Shown here: positions 15,775 through 23,096 of the stretch, in pieces
How the letters are laid out: every line of letters starts with the position of its first letter
Numbering within the stretch: position 1 is the stretch's first letter
Notes under the pieces: generated by a model
The model's input: the letters and a program-made list of their open reading frames with translations, nothing else
The model's database searches: none
Told to the model about the DNA's origin: nothing
Assembly: GCF_020594515.1 (NCBI RefSeq)
Contig: NZ_JAJCTH010000007.1
Location: 1 to 64,000 of the forward strand
From: Rhodoferax sp. U2-2l
GTDB lineage: Bacteria > Pseudomonadota > Gammaproteobacteria > Burkholderiales > Burkholderiaceae_C
DNA length: 64,000 nt
Direction: 5' to 3'
Position numbers and translations under genes: made by a program

Positions 15775-17121
15775 ATGTCCAGCCGCAGCGTAGTGGCCAT
15801 TGACCCTCAAGGCGACGTCAGCAACGACTTGCGTGCAGAAGCCGGTTCCGATGTCCAGGTTCATTGTGTCGCGTCGGTGGAGGATGCCAAGAAGTTGCTT
15901 CTCAGACAGCCCTGCACGGTGGGGCTGGTCGTATTCGATGCAGCAGCGCCGCTGCGTCAGGAGTCCGTCGAATCGCTGGTGGCCTCGGCCACCCACATCG
16001 AGTGGATCGCTGTTGTGACCGCCCAATCCCTCGCATCGCCCAGTTTCAAAGCCTTTGTGCTGTACGCCTTTCACGACTATCACACGCTCCCCATCGACCC
16101 GCAACGCTTGCTCATGACCGTCGGCCATGCGTGTGGCAAAGCGAACCTGAGGCTCTCGCTGAACGGCAAGGACAACGGGAGTTCCGGCCGCTTCGGCCTC
16201 TTTGGTCGCAGCCCGTTGATGCAGGATTTTTTTCAGCGCCTGGAAAAAGTCATCACGGCCGATCTCCCGGTCCTGATCGGCGGCGAAACGGGGACGGGCA
16301 AAGAACTGGTGGCGCAGGGCATCCACAAACACTCCCAACGCGCCGACGGTCCATTTGTGGTGGTCAACTGCGCCGCCATTCCGGAATACCTGATTCAGTC
16401 GGAGCTGTTTGGTCATGAAAGGGGTTCTTTTACCGGTGCAGTAGCCCGCAAGATCGGCAGCATCGAAGCGGCCAACGGGGGCAGCCTGTTCCTCGACGAG
16501 ATTGGCGACCTGGCCTTGAGCCAGCAGGCCAATCTGCTGCGGGTGATCCAGGAGCGCAACATCACCCGGGTCGGGTCCACACAGGCCATTCCTGTCAACT
16601 TCCGGATCATTGCGGCGACCCACGTCGACCTGTTTGAAGCCGTGCGTGCCGGTCGTTTCCGCGAGGACTTGTATTACCGTTTGAACGTGCTTCACCTGGA
16701 ATTGCCTCCTTTGCGCCAACGTGAGGGAGACGTGGGCCTGTTGGCCGAGGCCATTCTCAAAAAAAGTGCCGATGGCCACCGGGGCGCCAGGGCGAACGGG
16801 TTCAGCGCGCAGGCCATGCAGGCGATGAACACCTACCACTGGCCAGGCAACGTGCGTGAACTCATGAACCGGGTTCACCGCGCGGTCGTCCTCAGCGACA
16901 ACAAACTTCTCAGCGCTGCCGACCTCGGGCTGGAGGCCTACACCGCAAGCCACACAGAAACGACCCTGGAAAACGCCAGAGCCACGGTAGACCGTGCCGC
17001 TGTCGAGCACAGCCTGCGCACCAATGCCTACAACGTATCGCAGGCAGCGCGCCAGCTCGGTGTGTCCCGGGTGACGTTCTACCGCATGATGCACAAGCAC
17101 AACGTGGCGGCGATGCGCTAA
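15775..17121 (+). CDS. VpsR-type sigma-54-family transcriptional activator
   Basis: A 448-residue enhancer-binding-protein homologue. Residues 1-130 are a divergent receiver-like domain (an aspartate is present in GLVVFDAAAP). The AAA+ domain has Walker A IGGETGTGKELVAQ, ERGSFTGA (a serine variant of the sigma-54-contacting GAFTGA loop), Walker B GGSLFLDEIGDL, and the sensor region RFREDLYYRLNVL. A Fis-type helix-turn-helix ends the protein (NVSQAARQLGVSRVTFYRMM). VpsR in Vibrio regulates biofilm genes and binds c-di-GMP. The next gene is the FapF-like exporter, and a sigma-54 promoter lies before the amyloid operon, so this is the probable dedicated regulator. GAGGAG precedes the ATG. Confidence 0.85.
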   Translation: MSSRSVVAIDPQGDVSNDLRAEAGSDVQVHCVASVEDAKKLLLRQPCTVGLVVFDAAAPLRQESVESLVASATHIEWIAVVTAQSLASPSFKAFVLYAFHDYHTLPIDPQRLLMTVGHACGKANLRLSLNGKDNGSSGRFGLFGRSPLMQDFFQRLEKVITADLPVLIGGETGTGKELVAQGIHKHSQRADGPFVVVNCAAIPEYLIQSELFGHERGSFTGAVARKIGSIEAANGGSLFLDEIGDLALSQQANLLRVIQERNITRVGSTQAIPVNFRIIAATHVDLFEAVRAGRFREDLYYRLNVLHLELPPLRQREGDVGLLAEAILKKSADGHRGARANGFSAQAMQAMNTYHWPGNVRELMNRVHRAVVLSDNKLLSAADLGLEAYTASHTETTLENARATVDRAAVEHSLRTNAYNVSQAARQLGVSRVTFYRMMHKHNVAAMR

Positions 17122-17175
17122 CAAGAAGATGTCAGATTCAACAGGTTTGTATGGCCTACACACTGAGGAGTTCAC

Positions 17176-18465
17176 ATGATGAAAACCAGGTCGACACGAC
17201 ACCTTAGCCGCCCGCACGGCCCCCTCCTTGGGCTGCTGACTGTTTGTTGCGGCGGTTTGGCACACGCGGCAGATCCGCTGCCGGCAGACCTTGACGTGCT
17301 GCGCGCGCAGATCGTCGAGCAAACCCGGCATCTCGACGCCATCAAGCGGCAGGTGGCCGAGGCCGATGCCAAACTGGTCGAGATTCAGCGGGTGCTGGGC
17401 ACCGAGGCACTCGGCGCGCAACGTGCCACGGGTGTCAGTCCCGTGCCCGATGCCCAGGCCGCCGCGCTGGCGCAAGCCGCACCGGCGGCCCAGTCGAAAC
17501 CGGTTGGCCAGGCGCCCACGCAAGGGCCCGTCCAGCAGATGGCGCAAATCTTCGAGCAACCAGGCATCCTGACACCGCGTGGCAAATATGTGCTGGAGCC
17601 CGGCCTGCAGTACGGCTATTCGTCAAGCAACCGGATTTCACTGGTGGGCTACACCATCATTCCGGCGCTGCTGATCGGGCTCATTGATGTGCGTGAAGTC
17701 AAGCGCAACACCGTCACCACCACCTTGACCGGACGCTACGGCATCACCAACCGGTTCGAGATTGAGGCCAAGATTCCGTATGTTTATCGCTCTGACTCCG
17801 TGATTTCGCGGCCACTCAATATCGGTGAAGGCCGCGACCAGCTGTTCTCCAGCTCCGGCAAAGGCCTGGGTGACGTTGAATTCACTGGCCGCTACCAGCT
17901 CAATGATGGTGGCGCCGACAGCCCCTATTACATTGGCACATTGCGCGTGAAGAGCCGCACCGGAAAAGACCCGTTTGAAGTTCTGACCGATACGGTCGCG
18001 GGCACGTCCAATGAGCTGCAAAAGGAGCTGCCCACCGGCTCAGGCTTTTTGACGGTGCAGCCGGGTCTGACCGTGCTGTATCCGGCAGATCCAGCGGTGT
18101 TTTTTGGCAGTGTCAGTTACCAGTACAACTTCAAGCGCTCCAACGTCACGTTGAACACCACCAACGGACCGGTTCCGTTGGGCGAGATCGCGCCAGGCGG
18201 TGTGCTTGGTTTCAATTTCGGCATGGGCCTGGCCATCAACGAACGCTCGTCTTTCAGCATCGGCTACGACCATTCTTCTGTCGGCAGGACAAAGATCAAT
18301 GGCACCAACGCCGTCAACTCGGTCCGAACCCAGCTGGGCACCCTGCTGGTGGGTTATTCACAACGGCTCAACAAGTCCACGTCGCTGAATGTGTCGGTAG
18401 GTATGGGTGTGACCCGCGACACGCCGGATGTTCAGCTCTCGGTGCGTTTGCCCATGACCTTCTGA
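17176..18465 (+). CDS. FapF-like outer-membrane amyloid exporter
   Basis: A 429-residue protein. A signal peptide ends LAHAA near residue 31. A coiled coil follows (DLDVLRAQIVEQTRHLDAIK and onward, about residues 38-75) with an Ala/Pro/Gln linker. The sequence from ILTPRGKYVLEPGLQYGYSS to the final SVRLPMTF, with a terminal phenylalanine, is an amphipathic beta-barrel. This order (coiled coil, plug-like linker, 12-strand-type barrel) is that of FapF, the trimeric pore that secretes amyloid subunits in Pseudomonas. The family is often labelled only 'transporter'. It is encoded 54 bp after the activator gene, probably co-transcribed, and converges on the subunit operon. Confidence 0.75.
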   Translation: MMKTRSTRHLSRPHGPLLGLLTVCCGGLAHAADPLPADLDVLRAQIVEQTRHLDAIKRQVAEADAKLVEIQRVLGTEALGAQRATGVSPVPDAQAAALAQAAPAAQSKPVGQAPTQGPVQQMAQIFEQPGILTPRGKYVLEPGLQYGYSSSNRISLVGYTIIPALLIGLIDVREVKRNTVTTTLTGRYGITNRFEIEAKIPYVYRSDSVISRPLNIGEGRDQLFSSSGKGLGDVEFTGRYQLNDGGADSPYYIGTLRVKSRTGKDPFEVLTDTVAGTSNELQKELPTGSGFLTVQPGLTVLYPADPAVFFGSVSYQYNFKRSNVTLNTTNGPVPLGEIAPGGVLGFNFGMGLAINERSSFSIGYDHSSVGRTKINGTNAVNSVRTQLGTLLVGYSQRLNKSTSLNVSVGMGVTRDTPDVQLSVRLPMTF

Positions 18466-18483
18466 TCGCACTCTGCCCGGTAA

Positions 18484-18515
18484 ATAACAAGGGCCGCGAA
18501 AGCGGCCCTTGTTAT
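18484..18515. terminator. Bidirectional terminator between fapF-like and fapE-like genes
   Basis: A perfect 14-bp stem (ATAACAAGGGCCGC) with a GAAA tetraloop. The AT-rich outer stem supplies TTGTTAT on both strands after the GC core. It separates two convergent operons. Confidence 0.9.
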
Positions 18516-18543
18516 GTGTACTGAACAACCCCGTGCCGAAAAA

Positions 18544-19374
18544 TCACCGCCGGATCGAATCAACGATACCGCTTTGCACCGCCGATTGCACCGACATCGC
18601 ACGCATCACCTGCAGGCTGTTGACCGTGGCATTGATGGTGGTGACGTGTTGGATTTTCTGGTTGTCCAGGGTGTTCTGAATCACGGTGCCGACCATGTCA
18701 GGCCCCACTTGCGCCGTGAAATGGTTGCCTGGTCCGTTCTGGATCACATCCAGCGTGGCTGCGGCGCCATGGACACCTGTGAGTTCCTGCACGGCCGCCC
18801 CGCGCCCGGCCACCGTGCCCAGGTCCTGCAACCTGAGCACCGTGCGGGCCATCAGTTCACCATTGATGAACACGGCGCGCTCAATGCCGAAGGTGTACTT
18901 CAGATGGGAGCCAGGCACGTCAAAACCACCCCGAACCTCATCGAGTGAAGCATCCCCAAGCGCCAGAGCCCGGCCCACCAGCGGATCAGGTGGCGAGGGG
19001 GGTGTTTGGCCTGCAGGCACGCTGCGCGCCTGCGGTGGCTGCACCGCCCGATCGGGCTGGCTGACTGCCAAACCGGCGTCTGCTGGCACGGTATCGACCG
19101 ACTCCTGGGCGCTGGCCACGGGCGCCGCGGATGCGGGCGTGTCGCCGGGCGGCACGGATGCCGTGACACCTGGCGTGCTCAACGCCTGAATCGTCTGTTC
19201 AATCCGCCTGAGCGCCGCAGCGCGAACTTCGGCCGCGCTGCGAAAACTCGAATAATCAATGGGCGTGTCACCGGTGTGGGCATACAGCAGCGTGCCCGCC
19301 AACGGCAGTGCCAGTACCAGGGACAGCATCGTTTTGCCAAACCGCCCGGAGGGTGCCAACTGTTTGGGTTTCAT
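18544..19374 (-). CDS. FapE-like secreted protein with double-glycine motif
   Basis: A 276-residue protein with a signal-anchor-like N-terminus (MLSLVLALPLAGTLLYA), a Pro/Ala-rich low-complexity segment (about 65-135), then LGDASLDEVRGG ending at residues 149-150. A folded part follows (FGIERAVFINGELMARTVL) with a C-terminal VIQN-x5-KIQ-x4-TIN segment. The leucine at -12, leucine at -7, valine at -4 and GG at -2/-1 agree with leaders cut by C39 peptidases, and such a peptidase is encoded immediately upstream. The terminal motif resembles those of the two other secreted proteins of the operon. Identification as FapE rests on operon position and these features, not on an alignment. Confidence 0.6.
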   Translation of the reverse strand: MKPKQLAPSGRFGKTMLSLVLALPLAGTLLYAHTGDTPIDYSSFRSAAEVRAAALRRIEQTIQALSTPGVTASVPPGDTPASAAPVASAQESVDTVPADAGLAVSQPDRAVQPPQARSVPAGQTPPSPPDPLVGRALALGDASLDEVRGGFDVPGSHLKYTFGIERAVFINGELMARTVLRLQDLGTVAGRGAAVQELTGVHGAAATLDVIQNGPGNHFTAQVGPDMVGTVIQNTLDNQKIQHVTTINATVNSLQVMRAMSVQSAVQSGIVDSIRR

Positions 19375-19382
19375 GACCTGTC

Positions 19383-20093
19383 CTAATAATCCGACGGACC
19401 CCGCCTGGGGAACATGGGCTCGGCAGCACCACGGTACGCGGCACCGCCCAGCGGCGCCAGGGGTGCGGCCCGCCAATCCGCCTCGGCATTGAATTGGGCC
19501 AGATGGCGCTGGTTGCGCACCACAAACAGGATGTGATTCGCCCACAATTCCTTGAATCGCGCATACGGCATGGCGCGGGTGCCAGACGCCGGGTCACCCA
19601 CCAGAATACGACCGTCTTTCATGCCCTTGACCACCACAAAATGGTTGTAGCCGTTTTCCTTGATCAGCACGATGGCCGGCACACCTGACGACCGGAGCTG
19701 ATCCAAGTCGGCCTGGAAACCATCCGCCTCAAAACCGTGGGCTTGCAGGTAGTTTTTCATGTCGAGCAACGAAAAACCTTCGCGCTTGATCTTGACCTGG
19801 TTGCCACGCGCGTACATCTGGCCAAAGACATCCTGCTCGCTGACTCGGTAGCCATAGTGGTAGGTCAACAAGGTGGCTACAGCTGCGGAACCGCAGCTGA
19901 AGTCATATTGCTGGCGCAAGGTGTTGTTGAAAGTCCGGCTTTTGATGCTGTCGACCGGCACGGTGAAAGCCCCCCCGGACTGGATCGGCACGTCCACCTG
20001 GCCGCCCAAGGCGTGCCCAAGGCAGCCGCCCGTCACCACCAGCATGGCGAGCCAACGGGGGCGGGGCATTGTGCGCATGGCCCGCATCCTCAT
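19383..20093 (-). CDS. C39-type cysteine protease, FapD-like
   Basis: A 236-residue exported papain-fold protease. After a hydrophobic N-terminus (WLAMLVVTGGCLGHALG), the domain shows QQYDFSCGSAAVATLL with catalytic Cys67, NGYNHFVVVKG with His151, and GDPASGT with Asp167, the C39 triad order. FapD of Pseudomonas is the same kind of protease and is required for amyloid secretion. Its ATG overlaps the stop of the preceding small secreted-protein gene (ATGA), and eight bases separate its stop from the FapE-like start. Double-glycine motifs in the neighbouring substrates are plausible cleavage sites. Confidence 0.85.
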   Translation of the reverse strand: MRMRAMRTMPRPRWLAMLVVTGGCLGHALGGQVDVPIQSGGAFTVPVDSIKSRTFNNTLRQQYDFSCGSAAVATLLTYHYGYRVSEQDVFGQMYARGNQVKIKREGFSLLDMKNYLQAHGFEADGFQADLDQLRSSGVPAIVLIKENGYNHFVVVKGMKDGRILVGDPASGTRAMPYARFKELWANHILFVVRNQRHLAQFNAEADWRAAPLAPLGGAAYRGAAEPMFPRRGPSDY

Positions 20094-20512
20094 TGCACCT
20101 GCAGATTGATGATGGTGGCGTTCTGAATGAGAACGTTGTTGCCAGAGTTCTGAATCACGGTGGACATACCACTGGCATCTGTAAACGAGCCTGAGGTGAC
20201 CCAGTTACTGCCCGTCGTCAGGTTATAGGCCTGGTTGTCGCTGACCACACCGTCGAGGGCATTTTTGTTGAGCACTTCCACTTGGGCACCGCCGCGATTT
20301 GCATCGAGCGCGTTGCTATCCACAGCCGCCACACCGAAGAGTTCGCCCACTGCTGTCACCGTCGTTGTTGCATCGGCGGCATCCGATGTCTGAGCTTCCT
20401 GCGGCAAAGCGCTTGCATGATCATCCGACACGGGTTCGGCGACAACCTGGCCATGAAGCATGCCACCTAACAACGCGCCTGCCATCAACCACCGGGAAAT
20501 TTGAGCAGCCAT
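20090..20512 (-). CDS. Small secreted Fap-type subunit (minor subunit candidate)
   Basis: A 140-residue protein with a signal peptide (WLMAGALLGGMLHGQVVA). NALDANRGG ends in GG at residues 74-75, parallel to LDEVRGG of the FapE-like protein. The C-terminus, GMSTVIQNSGNNVLIQNATI, matches the terminal segment of the 680-residue protein (ATQNSGINSLVQNAV). It is probably a minor or nucleating subunit, like FapB, but could be an adaptor. The start at 20512 follows GGAG; it lies downstream of an intercistronic hairpin. Confidence 0.6.
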   Translation of the reverse strand: MAAQISRWLMAGALLGGMLHGQVVAEPVSDDHASALPQEAQTSDAADATTTVTAVGELFGVAAVDSNALDANRGGAQVEVLNKNALDGVVSDNQAYNLTTGSNWVTSGSFTDASGMSTVIQNSGNNVLIQNATIINLQVQ

Positions 20513-20544
20513 AACAGGGTTCTCCACTAGGAATCGGGGAAAAG

Positions 20545-20568
20545 CCCGAAGGCCAAATGGCCTTCGGG
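20545..20568 (-). terminator. Intercistronic hairpin after the major subunit gene
   Basis: A perfect 10-bp stem (CCCGAAGGCC) with a 4-base loop lies between the 680-codon gene and the small subunit gene. On the reverse strand it is followed by CTTTTC, a partial terminator signature. Such attenuators lower expression of downstream genes relative to an abundant first product. Confidence 0.7.
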
Positions 20569-20584
20569 GCATGCTCTCAAAGAC

Positions 20585-22627
20585 TCACGGTCCGGTGCGG
20601 GCCAGGCTCAGGTTGGCCTGCACGTTCACAGCGTTCTGCACCAGTGAGTTGATACCGCTGTTTTGCGTTGCCACCATGATGCCTGCTGCCGACTGACCCA
20701 CGCTGGTCATGGTGTTGGACATATCGAACGCGCCCGTCGTCACCGTGATGACGCCGCCCGCACCGCCAGCACCGCCAACGGCACCGTTGCCGACACCGCC
20801 TGCGCCGCCTTCACCGCCTTCACCCGTGCCGCCAGCCGCGCCCACGGCACCTGCTGCACCCGCACCGCCATTGCTGGAGCCACCGGCCGCACCGCCCGCA
20901 CCGGCTGCACCATTGCCAGCCGTCGCGGTCGAGCTACCGTTGCTGGCAGACGTCGAGGCGCTGCCGTTGGTGGCTGCACCGCCGGCACCGCCGGCGCCGC
21001 CTGTGTTGCTGGCTGTGCCGCCTGCGCCACCGGTGGCTGTGCCGCCAGCGCCTGTCGCAGTGGCTGTGCCCGTGTTCGCGCCGCCCGTGGCCGATGCTGC
21101 GCCTGCGGTTGCTGCGCCGCCCGTGGCGCTAGCCGAACCCGTGCCCGCACCGCTGGTGCCAGTTGCCGCGCCGCCTGTGGCTGCCCCGGCTGTGGACGCT
21201 GCAGAACCGGTGGCTGCACCTCCGGTGTTGGTGGCAGTTGGTGTGCTGCCGCCCGTGCTGGCCGCTCCACCAGCGCCGCCGGTTGTTGCCCCGCCTGTGG
21301 TGGTGGACGTGTCGTTTCTGGCTGCACCACCGTTGCCGCCGGGCACCACTGGATCAACCGAACCACCGCCGCCCGCGCCAGCTGTTGCCGAATTGGTGGA
21401 GTTGGTACCGCCCGCGCTGGTGGCGGTGTTGGTATCGGCACTGCCGGTACGGGCACTTTGCTTGGAGGCGGACATACCACCCATGGCTGCGTCGAGTGCT
21501 CTGGATGAGCCGCCGTCTGCCGCCGATTTCACATCATCCACAGACCCGGTTCGGACGCTGTCGGAGGATCTTGTCGAACCCGTCGTGGCAACGCTGGTGG
21601 CGTCAGAACCCTTGGCCGACTGCATGTTTGCTGCCTTGCCGTCGCCACCATAGGCGGTCGCTTCACCCCCATTGGCACCCCGTGCACCGCGGGCGTTACC
21701 GCCATCGCCGCCGTTGCCGGCTGTGGCGCTGCCATTGGAAGCGTCACCGGCAGTGGCGCTGCCGTTGTCAGCCGTGGCAGAGCCACCGGAGCCACCCGAA
21801 CCACCCGAGCCACCGGCGCCGCCGTTACCGGCATTGCCACCGAAGCCGCCGCTGCCGCCGGCACCGCCGTCACCACCGCTGCCACCCCGGGCGTTGCCCC
21901 CATTGCCACCCATACCCGCACCACCTGCACCACCACTGGCGCCATTGGCCGTGCCGTAGTTCCGGGCCACGTTCCCAATGTCAAACACCCGGTTGCCGCT
22001 GACGCTGCCTTCCAGATCAATTTTGGCAATGGCCTTGCTGGTGTTGAAGGAGTCGGTAAAGCTGGACGTAGCTACCCCGCCGTTGTTGGCTGAGGTGGCG
22101 TAGTCATAGGCCTTGGCATCACCTTCATTTTTGCTGTTGGTGTTGCTGCTCTTGTCATTGTTCTGATCAGAGCTGTTGGTCGATGCCGTGCTGCCGTTGT
22201 TGGCAGACGCGGCCTGATCCTTGGCCCTGGCATCGCCGTTGCTGGCCGAGGAGTTGTCGTTGGTGGTGGTGGCCGTGCTGCCGTTGTTGGCGGCAGCGGC
22301 CTGGTCTTTCGCCTTGTTGGACCCTGTGTCGGTCCTGCTTAGCGTGTTGTTGCTGTTTCTGGTGTTGGTGCTGCTGTCTGTGTCGGTCTTGCTGTAGGTC
22401 GAGCTGTCTGTCCAGCTGTCCGACACCGACGCATTTTCAGTGGCCTGGTTGTTGTTCCGGCCCTCCTGCGTGGGGTTAACTGACGCCATCTGCGACAGTG
22501 ATGCGGAACCCTCCCCCGGCGTTGCGGCAGGGTCCAGTGTCACTGTCGCCGTGTTGGTCGGGTTAGCCCAAGCCGTGCTTGCGCCAAATGCCAGTGCAAC
22601 AGCTGTTGCGAGTAGTGTCTTGTTCAT
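20585..22627 (-). CDS. Large Gly/Ala/Asn-rich secreted protein, FapC-like major subunit
   Basis: A 680-residue low-complexity protein. The signal peptide is MNKTLLATAVALAFGASTAWA. Residues about 22-215 are Asn/Ser/Thr/Asp-rich with three imperfect AKDQAA(A/S)ANNGSTA-type units. Then follow a Gly-Gly-x region, two long Ala/Thr/Gly/Ser tracts and a conserved end (GAFDMSNTMTSVGQSAAGIM and ATQNSGINSLVQNAVNV). No cysteine was seen, unlike FapC with its CxxC. It is the first gene after a sigma-54 promoter and is followed by an attenuator-like hairpin, so it should be the most abundant product. An extracellular fibre or matrix protein is inferred; a PE-PGRS-like adhesin is the alternative description. 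Confidence 0.65.
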   Translation of the reverse strand: MNKTLLATAVALAFGASTAWANPTNTATVTLDPAATPGEGSASLSQMASVNPTQEGRNNNQATENASVSDSWTDSSTYSKTDTDSSTNTRNSNNTLSRTDTGSNKAKDQAAAANNGSTATTTNDNSSASNGDARAKDQAASANNGSTASTNSSDQNNDKSSNTNSKNEGDAKAYDYATSANNGGVATSSFTDSFNTSKAIAKIDLEGSVSGNRVFDIGNVARNYGTANGASGGAGGAGMGGNGGNARGGSGGDGGAGGSGGFGGNAGNGGAGGSGGSGGSGGSATADNGSATAGDASNGSATAGNGGDGGNARGARGANGGEATAYGGDGKAANMQSAKGSDATSVATTGSTRSSDSVRTGSVDDVKSAADGGSSRALDAAMGGMSASKQSARTGSADTNTATSAGGTNSTNSATAGAGGGGSVDPVVPGGNGGAARNDTSTTTGGATTGGAGGAASTGGSTPTATNTGGAATGSAASTAGAATGGAATGTSGAGTGSASATGGAATAGAASATGGANTGTATATGAGGTATGGAGGTASNTGGAGGAGGAATNGSASTSASNGSSTATAGNGAAGAGGAAGGSSNGGAGAAGAVGAAGGTGEGGEGGAGGVGNGAVGGAGGAGGVITVTTGAFDMSNTMTSVGQSAAGIMVATQNSGINSLVQNAVNVQANLSLARTGP

Positions 22628-22699
22628 GAGGAACCTCTCCTATGTGTAGTGGCCATCCGATAACAGACGCCGCCCTATGCCGCGCCCTGCGCACTCTTC

Positions 22700-22716
22700 A
22701 GCAACACCTGTGCCAG
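22700..22716 (-). promoter_or_regulatory. Sigma-54 promoter of the amyloid-like operon
   Basis: On the reverse strand the sequence is CTGGCACAGGTGTTGCT, matching the -24 element (TGGCAC) and the -12 element (TTGCT) with exact spacing. It lies about 73-89 bases upstream of the 680-codon gene's ATG. The activator encoded at 15775-17121 is the obvious candidate to act here. Confidence 0.85.
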
Positions 22717-22876
22717 CACATTAAATTGATCTATGTTGTTGTTTTAAAACGGTTTTTTTAATACGCACGCCAAACCGGATGCGCCATACCCCCGCTTCTG
22801 TAAACCTGGTGAAACAGAGGATGCGTTGCAACTATTTGTATCAGTTGTTAGCTTGAGCTGTGCCGCCAATGAAACC

Positions 22877-22899
22877 GGTCCATTGACGTCAAATGGACC
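22877..22899. promoter_or_regulatory. 23-bp inverted repeat upstream of urtA
   Basis: GGTCCATT and AATGGACC arms flank a central GACGTCA; the centre TGACGTCA is itself palindromic. It lies about 200 bases upstream of urtA in the 469-bp gap between divergent urtA and the amyloid operon. A dimeric regulator site is likely; which regulator is unknown. Confidence 0.45.
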
Positions 22900-22967
22900 C
22901 CCTGTCTCAGTTCTGAAACACCTTTGAATAATGGGGGGGTGGTCGTCACGTGGCCGCGACCCGGCGC

Positions 22968-22985
22968 ATACGCCACTCGGCGTAT
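22968..22985. promoter_or_regulatory. Short perfect inverted repeat upstream of urtA
   Basis: ATACGCC and GGCGTAT arms with a 4-base loop, about 111 bases before the urtA start. It could be an operator or a 5' leader hairpin. No clear sigma-54 or sigma-70 promoter could be assigned for urtA. Confidence 0.35.
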
Positions 22986-23096
22986 TTCCCAAACCTGCGG
23001 GCGTCCCTAAAGTCAGGCCATCGCTGATCCTCCAACCCGCTGTCAACAGCGGGCACCGCCAGCGACAACGGTTTCATCAACTTTGCAGGAGCCCCC

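Noticed and set aside
15556-17559. 667-codon reverse frame opposite the activator and exporter
   Set aside because: Crosses two genes with clear domains on the other strand and has no ribosome-binding site or domain.
20663-22002. Forward frames rich in Pro/Ala or Cys/Arg opposite the Gly-rich subunit
   Set aside because: They are reflections of the Gly/Ala/Thr codon repeats; the reverse strand has signal peptide, promoter and ribosome-binding site.
22760-23096. Sigma-54 promoter for urtA
   Set aside because: GG-N10-GC pairs occur (near 22939 and 22951) but flanking bases do not fit TGGCAC/TTGC; none was called.
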